A DNA stretch of 64,000 bases from Saccoglossus kowalevskii. Lineage: Eukaryota > Hemichordata > Enteropneusta > Harrimaniidae. Both the position numbers and the translations under genes were made by a program. Under the pieces are notes generated by a model. It worked only from the letters and a program-made list of their open reading frames with translations. It was not told where the DNA came from and searched no databases. Position 1 is the first letter of the stretch. Each line of letters opens with the position of its first letter. Shown here one piece after another: positions 52,243 through 64,000 of this stretch. The stretch spans positions 170,220 to 234,219 of the forward strand of contig NW_003106600.1 in the NCBI RefSeq assembly GCF_000003605.2, given 5' to 3'.

Positions 52243-52400
52243 CTAACCAGCAATATCATCAGCTAATTAATTGGCTGAAAATACAGCTGTGTTGCAACCA
52301 ATGTTGCCTCCAAGTCAATAACGATCTATTGGTTCCCTGGAAGCACTGATCACAACACAGCTGTAGTGTTAGCCAATTAACAGACGATATTGCTTGTTAA
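52243..52400. mobile_element. Foldback/MITE-like palindrome (158 bp)
   Basis: The left arm CTAACCAGCAATATCATCAG, then TAATTAATTGGCT and TACAGCTGTGTTG, is matched in order by the inverted right arm: TTAACAAGCAATATCGTCTG, TTAATTGGCT and TACAGCTGTGTTG. Arms of about 55-75 bp with small mismatches leave only a short centre. It has the architecture of a foldback-type non-autonomous DNA element and could form a long hairpin. Confidence 0.75.
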
Positions 52401-55400
52401 ATGTATGAAAGAAATTCATGGTCACTGTAAATAACCAGTTTATTTGTTGTTAATTAGACATTCAGATATCCAATTTTATTAGTAATCGGTTCTGAGAGAT
52501 ATCTTTGATTTTTCTCCAGGACCTGGTTCATGCATGTGTTACCATGATGTATTTATTACCCGAGTGCCACACATTCACATGTACCATGTAATACTTGACT
52601 CTGATCTGTTGATATATGACACCAACTAAATGTAGTTTTAGGTAGCTGTCGCTATACCTATAGAAATTTATTCAATACACATGAAAGTAGTCTTTTCCCT
52701 TGAGAGTACACTGTAGTTTGTGTTGTAGACAGTATTGTAAACCTTCAATGAGTGCTTTGTATTTTCAACCAATCAGAATTAAGCATGTCATGGAAGGGCA
52801 TTGGCAGGTCACTGACCTTTTTCACTAAATACATACTCGTTTGTATTTTTTATTCTCAGTGCTGGACAATTGCACGTACACCTATTAATTAAATATAACT
52901 CAAAGTGCTGTTTTTTTTATTACAATTTTCTTTTTTCATGTGATATAGTAACTATTTTGAAAAGAAATGATTTGTGTTACAGTAATTATTTTATCTAAAT
53001 TATGTCCAAAATGGGCGGATGTAGAATATTCAGTTTAGGGGGTTGGGCTCTTACAATGACTACATTGCCAGATTGCATCGTGGGATATATGCATATATTG
53101 TGTATCTGTGTATGTGCACCTATTGACATGTTTTGAATACAAGAAATATGTATATCTTCTGTATATTATGCAGAAATGAAAGTTTTTGAAACAGTTGAAT
53201 GCAAGTTCTCTTCCTTGTCGAAATTTTAAAAAATAAATTCTGCCAATAATGTTAAATTACATTTTTTTCGGTCTGAGATAAACAATAAGAAAAAAAACCT
53301 ACCCAAAATGGACCTTGTAATTTTAAATTTAGATTTAGATTTTTATTGGTCAAGGTCAGCTTGAAATGATGTAAATGTAATTATTAGAGGTATAGTAATT
53401 ATATTTACATTCTGTTCTCTAGTGATTTAGATTTTAATATGCATATGATTGAATATTTTTTATTATTACAATATTAAATTTCCAGCAGTGCTATAGTGGA
53501 TGTTTAATGTATGTAAGATGCATTTTATGGTTTCAGTTTGAAACCTGAAAGGTGCAAACCGGCGTATGTCTAGCGGCTTTGGATCATGCATGTGTGTATC
53601 ACTTCATAGCAAATATTTTTAATACATTCTTAATTGAAAGTATACATTTTTTATTTCACTTTAGTCATAATGTTTTTATTGTAGGTTCCAGGGCTTTTAA
53701 AATGCTGGTTGCATTGAAATGGCCGACTGGCAGCCATCTTGTTTTTTGACCATACTACTATAACTCCAAGGCTTTTGAACCATTTTTATTCATATTTGAC
53801 ACATCATGTTATTAGTCAGTTTGTTCCATAATCATTGATTTTGAAAGAGTAATTTAATGCATCTAATTTCTGTTGACACTAGACCTGCCAATTATTCACT
53901 CTCAATTACTCACTATGCTTTTGGTACTTGGTATTTTTGAATAACATTTACTCTAATTCCAACGGGGACTATTTCATTAACATTGACTTGTTCATTCAGT
54001 TTTGTTGGTTACTATGGATACTTCCTGCTTGTCTATAAATACATGAATAAATCTCACCATCTATCCACCGTATTTGATATGGTTCTCATGTGATACATTG
54101 TTGATGTGAAATTTGAATATGCGCTGCACGATTGTTTGATAACATGTGTTTTACAGCATGTTTTTTTCATGCAACTCTGTAGAGGAAACCTCTAGAAGTA
54201 TTTCATTCCATCTTTCACCAAATACTTGATGTCATCATGATGTAATTTTGTAACTGTAGGAACATTCTCTGTGCATATCTTACTACCATTTATTTTCTTG
54301 TTTTTTTTTTTCTGTACGAGTCGATGTTGTTGTAATCCATCACTGTTATATAATTCTGACTGTTCTCTCAATGCTGTGTTTCAGATCATACATCACCATG
54401 GCAACTTGTTTTAATACCTGTTTTAAAGTATATATCAAACCTATTCAGATTTGGTAACATCTGTGTAGCAGTAAATATTTTCTTGCACAAATTTTAGAAC
54501 AACCTATAAAATCTATTTTACTGTCATAAAAGTATCGCTATTGTAATTCAGTGTTCAAAATACATCATACTCTAACAAGACGTGTTTACTCCATGATTAA
54601 TTACTTGAGAATCCAGACGTTTCTAGTCATAGTCTCCATGGTGACAACTAGAGAGGCTGGTGGGTGTAAATTGTATGCGTGTACATAACAAAAAGTGAAC
54701 TCGTAAACCAAGATTTTTTTCATTTGGATTTTCAATGGGTCAGTATAAGTTGTGTTGCACGATGTGATTTATTTTTATCATCGAGATGCTGGATTTAGGG
54801 GTCAAGGGTCACTGTACATATAGGGTAGACCCAGGAGTAAAATGTTTCTGAATTGTTTGTGTGCATGATTATTTTATTTTTAACATTATATAACGTGTTA
54901 ATTAAATTCATATTTTTTTAAATTTTTTCTGATATTGTGGCAAAAACCTAAAAAAAATGCAAATTTCTAACCTACACACCTGACCCAGAAACACAAATAT
55001 GTATGATTTCTTCTGCTACAATGTAGCTTTGGGTTGATTTCTTTAATACAACTTGTCTTTCATCACTCTAATTAATGTCACCTTCCATGGAATAAATTAT
55101 AGTTTTTCCATAAATTTGGATCAAAACCTTTATCCAATAAGCAATGTCTATTTAGTCCAACATTAATAAAAACAATATTGAAAACTACATAAAAATTGAT
55201 AAAATATTCATACAAAATGTTGACTAGAAAAAATATGGCTGATAAATGGTTAGTACTCGGGCTTTGTGAAAATATAGATCAACAGTTAACCTGGGAGTAA
55301 CCGTTTCCTCTAAGATGCATTCCAGTTTCAGTCTTTTCAAACACATTACAACCATACCTATCCAAACATCACAAAAGATTAATGTCTTATATTACATAAT

Positions 55401-55609
55401 CTTTATCAAATTAATGAGGTAGTATTTTAACATTTCACCTAGGGAGTTATGCATGACTAACGAACTAACTTTAATCTGCTTATTAAAAATGGTTAATGAA
55501 TTGAAAAGAAAAAGGTGTTGATTATTTATCTTAATCTCATTATTTATTTATACTTAGGCTTATATCACCTAATAACACAAAAAACCATAATTGTTGAATG
55601 AATTGATGA

Positions 55610-55925
55610 ATTCTGTCCATTTCTAGATAGCACCCATAATAAATTATTTTTACCATTCCCAAAAAGTAGTACTTTTTAATTATTAACTGTATTAACCATT
55701 CTTTTCCTGATAGCAGTAGTAATAATAGTAACTTTAAAATATATTTCTAATTTTATTAACCTGTCATTCTCTGACAGTAATAGTAAATTAACCTTATTAT
55801 TTAGCTATGGTAGTGTCAATAAATTGTTAACTTTATTAACCAAGTTTTTTCATGATAGCTTCGATAATAAATTGTTTACTTTATTAACCAGCTATTTCCT
55901 GATAAGAGTAAAAGAAAACATACTA
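55610..55925. repeat. Degenerate tandem region, period about 60-70 bp
   Basis: Words like TTTATTAACCAGCTATTTCC, TGATAGC and AGTAATAATA recur in the same order about five times (for example TATTAACCATTCTTTTCCTG and TATTAACCAAGTTTTTTCAT). Divergence is high, so this is an old array. Confidence 0.5.
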
Positions 55926-56021
55926 CTGTTCAGTTTCACTTGCAATTTTCAATAATATTGTTTGGTGAGTTGTTTTCTTTCTATGGCACCATGACATATG
56001 AATATAACTAGTTTCTTTGTG

Positions 56022-56373
56022 CAGTCAAACCTGTGTTAGTGACCACCTCCATATAAAGACCACCTGCTTATAGTGACCAGTCCTAAGGCGGAATGCATTA
56101 ATTAGTAACCTGTGTATAAAGAGCTTCCTTATTTTTGCAGATACACTTTTGTTTAGAGACAAAAATACTAATTAACAATTTAAATCAAATTTATTTAATT
56201 TTTATCATCTTAAATAAATGTTTTTGATGCAGCAGTATCTCATTATTTTCTGAACACATATTTTGTCAAATGACATGGCAATCCTAAGAAAAAATTAATC
56301 TAGTCTCTATATAAACCTTTGCGGACCATTTTAATGAAGTTTCTTGGGTGATCTCTGTACACAGGTTTGACTG
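56022..56373. mobile_element. MITE with Tigger/pogo-like terminal inverted repeats (352 bp)
   Basis: The left end CAGTCAAACCTGTGTTAGTG ACCACC matches the inverse of the right end (inverted: CAGTCAAACCTGTGTACAGA GATCACC). Termini beginning CAGTC-A-A-CCT followed by a run of GACCACC words resemble pogo/Tigger-type elements. The flanking bases are TG and CA rather than the expected TA pair, which may be mutated. There is no coding capacity, so it is a non-autonomous element. Confidence 0.75.
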
Positions 56374-56825
56374 CATCAACTTATCTTGTCATTTATTTCC
56401 CCACAAATATGACTTGAATATAGTATTCTCTAAAAGTCTAATGAATAATTAATTTGTCTGAAGTGACCTACATGATATGCAACATTGGATAATTAATAAA
56501 TTAATGTACTCTCTACTCAGAACTTAAATTAAAACAGATGTGCATTTGTTTCCATGGTTGTATTTTGTCATGATGGCTCTCTTCTGGTTTGAAGCTTTAA
56601 TTTTTGTATTGAATAGAAATAATGTACATTTCTCAAAGTAGAAAAAATATTTTGATGTCTATCAACATTAATTAAAAACGTAGCATGTTCCTTAACGAGA
56701 CTTGCGATATTTATGATTCGTTAGTCATGTGACCATTTTAAACAGCTCAGAATTGTCGTGATCCGATGATATAATAGTTTGTGAAACAATAAATCTTGCA
56801 ATTTTGACAGTTCTGTTTTTTATGA

Positions 56826-56917
56826 CCCAGTGTAATTTACAATATCACACAATTTTCAAAGAAGAAATTTGCAAATATTTGTCTCTTATGAAAAATAAAG
56901 TGATTCATAGTGTATTA
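56826..56917. mobile_element. Possible short MITE, same terminal motif
   Basis: The right end inverted reads TACACTATGAATCACTTTAT TTTTC, resembling TACTGTAGAATACTTTATTT. The left end around 56830 (CAGTGTAATTTAC) is only loosely similar. It is called on resemblance to the two better copies. Confidence 0.25.
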
Positions 56918-59462
56918 CCCATTTAAATATGTATATTTGTCGTACCGGGGGAAACATAATAGCCTTTTACACATTCTACTTTTCTACTTCCCGGAAGTGC
57001 ATTATAAATGTAGGAAATTTAATATCAAAGTTCATTACATGCTTGTTGTAACCTGCCTATATGAAATCATTGTCACATCTCTTAGGGATATAGTTATATT
57101 CAAATATCGTAATATGTAGACAACGTGTTTGTGTTTCTGCTATGATAAAAATATCATATTTAAAGTAGAATACGCATTTTTTGCCATTATTTTGGATAAG
57201 GAACTAAAATAATCTAACACGCATGGTCAAATATTAGCATGTGATGCCAAACTAAAGGGTTTGATAAAATAAAGAAAACATTTCTAGCGATGAACATGTT
57301 AACCACAGTCAACATCACAAATTTTAAAACGAATAGTTTTTTTATAATGTTTATAAATTTGATCAAAACTTGTAATCAAAAGGAAATTTGTCCATTTGGC
57401 CTAAAATTATCTCAAGAAATGACATAAAAATACATAAAAATACATAAAATGTTGCACCAAAAATGAATATACATGTATGACTTGGTATATTACCCTGTAT
57501 TGTTCATTTCATAGAAATGTAAGCAAATAAAATACACTGTAATAAAAATACACAACTGCATGTAATTCAATTTCTCTGAGATGAAAAATCGTTTGTGGTG
57601 TAACTTTTTCCGCACAAAGGTTAATGGGTTAGATTGTAGAATTTATTATAAAATGCATGATAATATTAAAGCCTAATCACTATCTGTTGGAAGGTCAAGG
57701 GTGGAAGGTACAAAAAAGACTGATAAATAGATTGATATAAATAATGGAATGATCTCTGTGGCTGAATTCATGGTTTAAAGTGAGGCCATGTTGGTTGTGT
57801 TTGATATCTATCCCATCTTGGGCTTGCATAGCATTTTTAAACAAAATCAAATTCTTTATTTTATTTTGGAATCAGCTGCCATTTTAGTTGAATTGGCGAG
57901 TGGAGAAAGTATTTGAAACATTTTGTACAGTAACTCTTGGATTATCTGATGCAGCCATTACCTATGACCTGTTTTAGGACAGTGATTGATCACTGATTTG
58001 TACCAAATAATCTTATTCTCTGTGCAACTATTGGTATTATCACACTTACTGAAATGTAACTGCCCTAATTTCACAGATACTTGCAGGTCATGCATGCAAG
58101 TACTTTGTGGGAGTTTCAGATATACAGTGTAAGCTACAAAGTACCAGGATGCACGACCTTTTGAGGTCACTGCTTTTAATCTGTGCTTGATACTATTGTA
58201 CGTTTGGGGGGTGTGAAAGTGTAGAACACTGACAGTTTAATCTGTAAAATAGAACACCAACTTGTAAAGCTGCCTCTGTATTGAAGTTCAGAACATTTCG
58301 TGTAACAGCTGTGTTGGTCTGGACTACATAAAGTGTAGCCAATTGTTTATAATCATAATTTTGACAATAACCACCTGTGGTTGTTCGGTGATACAGTTAT
58401 TGTATCGTGGTGCGACTGTAAATTTCAAAATGTTAGTCTAAAAATAGTATGTCATTTACAACAGTTGGTGCTCATTTTTATAAATGTACAAGAAAAATAG
58501 ATATTAATTTATTACTGCATTTATTAGAAGTTGTGTTGTTATTAATATGTATAGAAATTTTAATTTTCTATTTAAATTGTGGTGAATATTTTCCAGCCCA
58601 AAATATTCATCACTGTCACATTTGTTTTGTTTTGATTCAATTTTATGCATTGTTCTCCAAACTAAGTCAATTTTTCGTTTCCTTTCATAAAAACATATAA
58701 TTGTTTGCTATATCTTTGACCTGGACTTGGAATATTATTATGTATGTTTGGTGTGAAATAAGCAAAGAAATTTTATAAAAATACTCAAATTTCAATGCCA
58801 AATGTTGCAATAAAGTGGTAGTAGGAAATAGATTCTATATATACTGTACCGAAGGTTGTATAGCCAACATGAATACTGTCGCATTTAATTATAATTTTTT
58901 TTTTTTATGCTAGTATTATCAGCCTGTATTTAGGAGAATCTTGTCTTCATTTGAGTTTCTATAGTTGTTTTGGAATAAGAAATTCTTCATTTTGTCCAAT
59001 AATTGCATTTTGAATTAACATAACTTAATTTTCTACTCTGTGAAATTGAGTGAAGTTAAATGATTAGATTTGAAATGATTTACTCAGGTTTATTGTAGTT
59101 TGTTGGCTTGTTAGCACTTTCCTCAAGTTCAATCTAGAGCTTATGCTTTACACCTCACTCTGCTACAACAGGAATTGCTTCAGGACTATTGGAGATATAG
59201 TGTCTTGGTTGTAAAGTGTTAGGAGGAAATGAAACTTGCAACTAAATAGAATAAATGATTGAGACTCATGAATAGATGGTTCATGTTAAACAGATCTCTA
59301 GGATGTTGTCATGGAAATGAGGTCCTAGTAAAGGTAGATTGTTCTAATAACCTGGTAATATTTGAGAATTTCATGGATTTATTTTGGTGTTGAAAGACGA
59401 TTGATGACAGATTCTGAGTTAAATGAAAACCTCGTAACGGAATAACGGAGAACCTGTGATGC

Positions 59463-59591
59463 TCCGTCTGTCTGTGTGTCTATGTGTGTGTCTGTCTGTG
59501 TGTCTATGTGTCTGTCTGTCTGTCTTCTGTCTGTGTGTCTGTGTGTCTGTCTGTCTGTGTGTCTGTCTGTCTGTGTGTCTGTCTGTCTGTG

Positions 59592-59625
<34 letters not shown>
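59463..59625. repeat. (TCTG/TGTG)n microsatellite, about 160 bp
   Basis: The stretch is made of interrupted TCTG and TGTG tetranucleotides ending in a clean (TCTG)n run. The apparent open frames on both strands (Cys/Val-rich on plus, Asp/Arg/Gln/Thr-rich on minus) are simple-repeat artefacts. Confidence 0.97.
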
Positions 59626-62600
59626 AAGCAATCCCAAATGCATGTCATTTCTGTTCCTATGTTAATAGATTTGTTACTGGGGATGTGAAACATATAAATT
59701 GAGGGTGCTTCATGCAGCGGAATATACCGGTAGATACGATGTCAAAGCTGTGCATTCTCATTCACGTTTATCCTTTATGTTAACAATACCACCATTTACA
59801 TGCAACAATAATAATAATAATGGGATACTCACAAATATGCAAATAAGGCATTCAGATGTGGGGATCTCTTGTTTTTCTCTTTACTTTTCAGTTTTAACCT
59901 AAAATGAAAAATATTGATTTTGTATCGTGTGTCGAATATTCCATCAGCTGCAATGTCTGAACATGTTCCTACTATTAACTCTTTTGTTTTCTAGATGAAA
60001 TTGGATAAATTTATTGACTTTTAGCTTGGGATTATATTTACATTGTAAAACAAAATATGCTAATTTCTATCTAGTACATATGGTGGTTCATAGATTTGAA
60101 TAAAATTAGCATATGATTAGTCTAGCAAAGCACACAAAATGATGAGTAGATGAGTAGATCAATATCTTTAGCCAATGGAAAGTTAGGTTGATTTTGTCTA
60201 AAATTAACAAAGATATTATAGGGAGATACATGAAAAAGTTTTGGCAGAATTGATTAAAACGTTTAGAAAATTAAGAAATTCACAGGTTTTTGTTATTGAG
60301 GGAACCTGTAGTTTTCATGCATGGTTCGTCTTAACGACCAGAAGCCTTTATTGGCGGAGACTACACGCAATTACTTGCTTACTCCTGCACCATCATTATA
60401 ATAAAAAACAAAGTTTGGCAAAGTGAAAGTGATTCATAGTCCATGGCTGCATTCATCACATTCCTGCAGGAGTCATCAATCTTCTTAAAGTTTTGTCTTT
60501 CTTAAAAACTTCTTATTTAAAAACAGTAATTTCAAAATTTAATGAAAGGATTAGTAATTTGTGGCATTTTCACTTTTCTCAACTAATTGTAGTCTATGTC
60601 GAAAACACCACATAGACGGCTGGCAAGGCTGATCATTTTCCCTACACTTTCACAAACCTTTTCTAGTAAAAACAAGATGTGTTTCTTATTATGGAACATC
60701 AATTGTATCCGCCCAGAAAGTTTGAAAGTTGCATGATGCAAACTAGGGACTGTGTGTGCCATAAACCAATTAAAATTAAAAATTGATTACACAAAACTGC
60801 ATAACATGCACTAACTGGTAAATGGTCTAGTATTATATACAACATCTTTATTACTGTTTTTGGTATGATGTATGGACACACAAGTCTCTGAATGTTTAGT
60901 TTGTGTACATTGTGTCGGATTCAGGCCTATAAACTGCCTTCCCCCTCGGGCGAACTACGTGAACACACGCAGAGGTCATGATATACACAAAGACAGTGTT
61001 GTTGCTTTTATGACCTGTCTCTAAACTCAGGTGTGGTATTCAGTCTATGAATACACTACAGCTTTATATCTAATTTGAAAATTCTATTATAAAACACAGG
61101 TTTTTGGGGTTCATTCTGAACTTTACAATTGTACATAAGTAGTGTCAGTGTTAAAAGTGCAGGGCAATCATTGTCTATTGTAAAAACTCTCCATTTATTT
61201 GCATTTTAACAAACACTCTTCAATTAAAAATTCATTTCAAGAAAAGGTCTCTGTCTTGTTGACCATTTTGAATGATGTTTGACATGCTTATACTATTAAT
61301 GTTATCATGATTAATTACAGTAATTAGTATCATTAGGATTTTCTGAATCAAGCAAAACATTTTTTTTTTATTCATGAACAGAAGCCTGAACAAGTCATCG
61401 AAATGATTTCAGGACTACTACAGTATCAATATATATGGCAAACATTGTGCACTTTATGACTTCAACTCACTTTTTGTGATATCGCCTTGTTTTTAACAAG
61501 ATATTAATGTTTATAATAATTCGTATAAACAGTGTGCTCAGTCTTGTATGACAACATCACAGAACTAAGTGTGAAATCATTTTTTACTGCTCTTGTAATT
61601 CTGCTCTTTTTTTTGCCACATCATTAATTGCTAATCACTTTATTCAGATCAGGCTAAAGGCTAATGTTCTGATTCAACTTATCAACTACCTTTGCAATGA
61701 AAGGTAAGGGCTAGATATTAATCTGATTACTTATCTTAGCTATTAATAATAGGAAGAGTGTGTTTGAAATATCAAGTTAGTTCATGTTCTCTGTCATTAG
61801 TAAATGTAGTGTAAAATTAACATTTTTTTCTTTAAAATTCTTTAAATATCTTAAGATAAATTAGTAAAATTTACATTATAATGTATATAGGTAATGTTAA
61901 AACATTTCTTGTTTTTTGTTTTGAAGTATCTAACTCAAAAAAGTTTCATTTCATTAAAAAATAGTCTGTCTTGTAAATTGTTTCCAAAAAAATGATGAAA
62001 ACTTCATGAGCGAAACCAGCATGGTCAACCCATGGAAAAATACTAATTTGGCTTTTTCTGTGACATTGATGGATGGTGATGACTGTACCAGCTTGGCTTT
62101 CACATATTGGAGTAAAATGTTGGTTTGAGGTCACTGCATGAACTATTATTGCAGGTCAGCAGTGCACATACACCTGAAGGCATCATTGAGTAAACATTTT
62201 CTTCACTTTATTGGATTAAAGAACTGACTGAAATAAGATTGAACCACATATTTGTTCTATTGGCTGATGTGTGGGTGAATTATGAGCGTTGCTTAATGTG
62301 TGTATATTCCTATATTAATAAGATGACCCATGTTAGGTTTGTTTCTTAATGAGTGTTGTCATCTGTGGACAAGTAGACAGGCTAGCCATAGATTATATAA
62401 ATATGTCAGCACTTCCTCCTAGTTTAACCTATCTCTATTTTGTCTGATTTATAGTTGACCCTTCACCCGCAACGGTTACTTTTGTCACCTCTAGAATGCA
62501 GCTCTCCTGACTGAAGTCATCTTTTTTCCATCAGTTTTGTTAACCACAATTTTAATCACAATCTTTGGGTGACATCAAATTAGGTTATTTTCAGACAAAA

Positions 62601-62817
62601 TTAGCATTCTTATTGGAAATAATTACAAATCATTAAATGATTTTGGTGAGAAAAAGCTGCGTGTTCATCCAGAAAATGTTCTCTCCTGAAGTGTTTTGTT
62701 ATTTCATAGTAGCTTCAATGAATGTTCAACTGTTTTGTTTTCTTCATCCTCGGCCTTCAAGGAATCAGGAAGCTGGTTATGAGAACTGTTGGCAAACAGA
62801 ATTTGGTATAATAGTGT

Positions 62818-62847
62818 GAACAAATAAATAAAATAAATAAATAAATA
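62818..62847 (+). repeat. (AAAT)n microsatellite; possible retroelement tail
   Basis: GAACAAATAAATAAAATAAA and further AAAT units lie here. The preceding 100 bp could be the worn 3' end of a LINE or SINE, but no family is recognised. Confidence 0.3.
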
Positions 62848-64000
62848 CTCATAGACAAATGTAAACACACATTGCATTTCATTCAAAAGTTATTGAAACC
62901 ATTTTTAGGTGTGGTCTAATTACATTGGGTGTCTACAAAGGTCATGTTATTTATACATCCCAAAACATCTGGGAAATTCCTTAACGTCCAGGTGACATCT
63001 TGGAGCCTATCAAATGACATACATAATGAAGTAACTGTATAATTGGCCTTATTTATAATTGGTCCCTCTGTAACTAATTACATGTAGTCTTACTGTGTGG
63101 AAAAAAGTAATATTTTTCTGTAAATATTACATCAGTTATCTCTTCTTTCAGTCACAATAAGAGCCAGTGTTTGAGTACAACTGACTAGGCTGCTTAAAGA
63201 CAATTCCGACACATTATGTAATCATGAAGTGCCTCAGACCCTATGCTTATAAGAGCTTTTGCAAACTATGTTTATTCCATTTTGAATGTTTTTAATACTT
63301 GGAGTACTTGATCTAGGTCGCACACCCTGGGCACGGTCAGGTTGCATGACATAGGTTTTTAATATGCATAGTTATAAATATTTTAATATCTATGTTCATT
63401 GCATTTCCTGTTGAATTATTTAGATTATTTCAATGTCCATAAATATGTCATTCAGCAAAGCAAGATCATCAAGGCAAGTTTACTATTGTAATAACATTTA
63501 TATAGAAGAAGTTCAAGTTATATTGGGCCATTAAAATGAAATCATCTTGACTGTTACAAGTAATGAATGCGTGAAAATATTTTAATTGCTGTTAACAGAA
63601 CCAACATTGATGTTAGTTCTCTTAAGTGGCGTTTCCAGTAGTATGACTATGTTTCAGTACACCAACACTCAAGGCATTGTACGCTACACGTACTTGTTAT
63701 ACCAATATTATATTCTCGTTGCAGTAGAGTGGTGGCACTGTTTACTTGTAAGCCCTTCCAAAGAACATTTACATTCCCCTTCAAACAATTGAATGGGTGT
63801 GTAGTATATTTCGATTTGGGGTTGGTCCGATTTCTTTGCTAAAATACGAGTCTTCTAACATTTTCAATGAGAAATATAAATCAATCAATACGAGTTAGTT
63901 GGAATTACGGTTGTCCAGTATTCATTAAATTTTAGTCATGGTATAATAATTGTGTTTTTAGTTCATTTTGCTCTGTTAAGTAAATATTAAAAATAATTTT

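Larger units (their letters stand above)
44264..64000 (+). other. Probable first intron of the plus-strand gene (partial)
   Basis: If the exon at 44228-44263 is real, the rest of the window lies in its first intron. Reading both strands I see only short open frames without family resemblance (the longest, about 90-105 codons, are at 44822-45097 plus and 48861-49178 minus, the latter inside a MITE). The stretch holds MITEs, microsatellites, homopolymer runs and a degenerate tandem region, listed separately. The remaining sequence is A+T-rich and unremarkable. Confidence 0.35.

Noticed and set aside
59379-59702. ORFs on both strands near 59.5 kb
   Set aside because: They are translation of the TCTG/TGTG microsatellite only.
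61946-62134. 62-codon minus frame with a protein-like look (ESQAGTVITIHQ)
   Set aside because: It is short, has no identifiable family and no good splice sites placed in phase. It could be a worn repeat.

Overview
This is a eukaryotic, metazoan genomic window. It is strongly A+T-rich (about two thirds A+T by eye), has large introns, tandem minisatellites, small inverted-repeat DNA elements and two assembly gaps (23000-23628 and 35071-35412), and lacks any bacterial-style gene packing. Frequent TACATGTA-type words, the LINE style and the MITE types suggest a marine invertebrate. The phylum cannot be fixed from the sequence.

Host genes: only the first exons of two divergently arranged genes are visible. 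On the minus strand, 30750-31026 encodes a CARD-like domain that closely resembles the N-terminus of DLG5 (Discs large homolog 5, a MAGUK scaffold). It ends at a textbook splice donor (G|GTAAGT), so positions 1-30749 are most simply read as part of a very long DLG5 intron 1. On the plus strand, 44228-44263 is a probable short coding first exon (12 glycine-rich codons, donor CAG|GTACGT) of an unidentified gene, and positions 44264-64000 would lie in its first intron. The ~13 kb between them holds both promoter regions, each CpG-rich against the A+T-rich background. It also holds a third orphan CpG-rich patch with a perfect NRF1 motif (36.5-36.95 kb), CRE-like and CTCF-like motifs, a 5'-truncated LINE (34851-36365, minus strand) and a faint decayed SGNH/GDSL-hydrolase-like fragment.

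Left intron (1-30.7 kb): it carries eight unrelated tandem arrays between 6.5 and 24.9 kb (unit lengths about 40, 55, 41, 36, 27, 30, 55 and 20 bp). These arrays create every long open frame in that interval, and none looks like a real protein gene. Next to the first gap is a CpG-rich patch built on the palindrome CGGCACGTGCCGA, probably a DNA-transposon remnant. A tRNA-derived SINE lies at 28.83-28.92 kb.

Right intron (44.3-64 kb): this is mostly unique A+T-rich sequence with MITEs (48830-49034, 51120-51227, 52243-52400, 56022-56373), microsatellites, a 20-base G run and a degenerate tandem region near 55.6-55.9 kb. Apart from the two first exons, I found no convincing protein-coding exon, no intact tRNA or rRNA gene, and no LTR or virus-like element. 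I see no clear new biological system. The most unusual signals are the minisatellite cluster in one intron, the CCAAT-bearing 40-bp array, the CpG-rich six-frame-open 27-bp array and the CGGCACGTGCCGA repeat patch.
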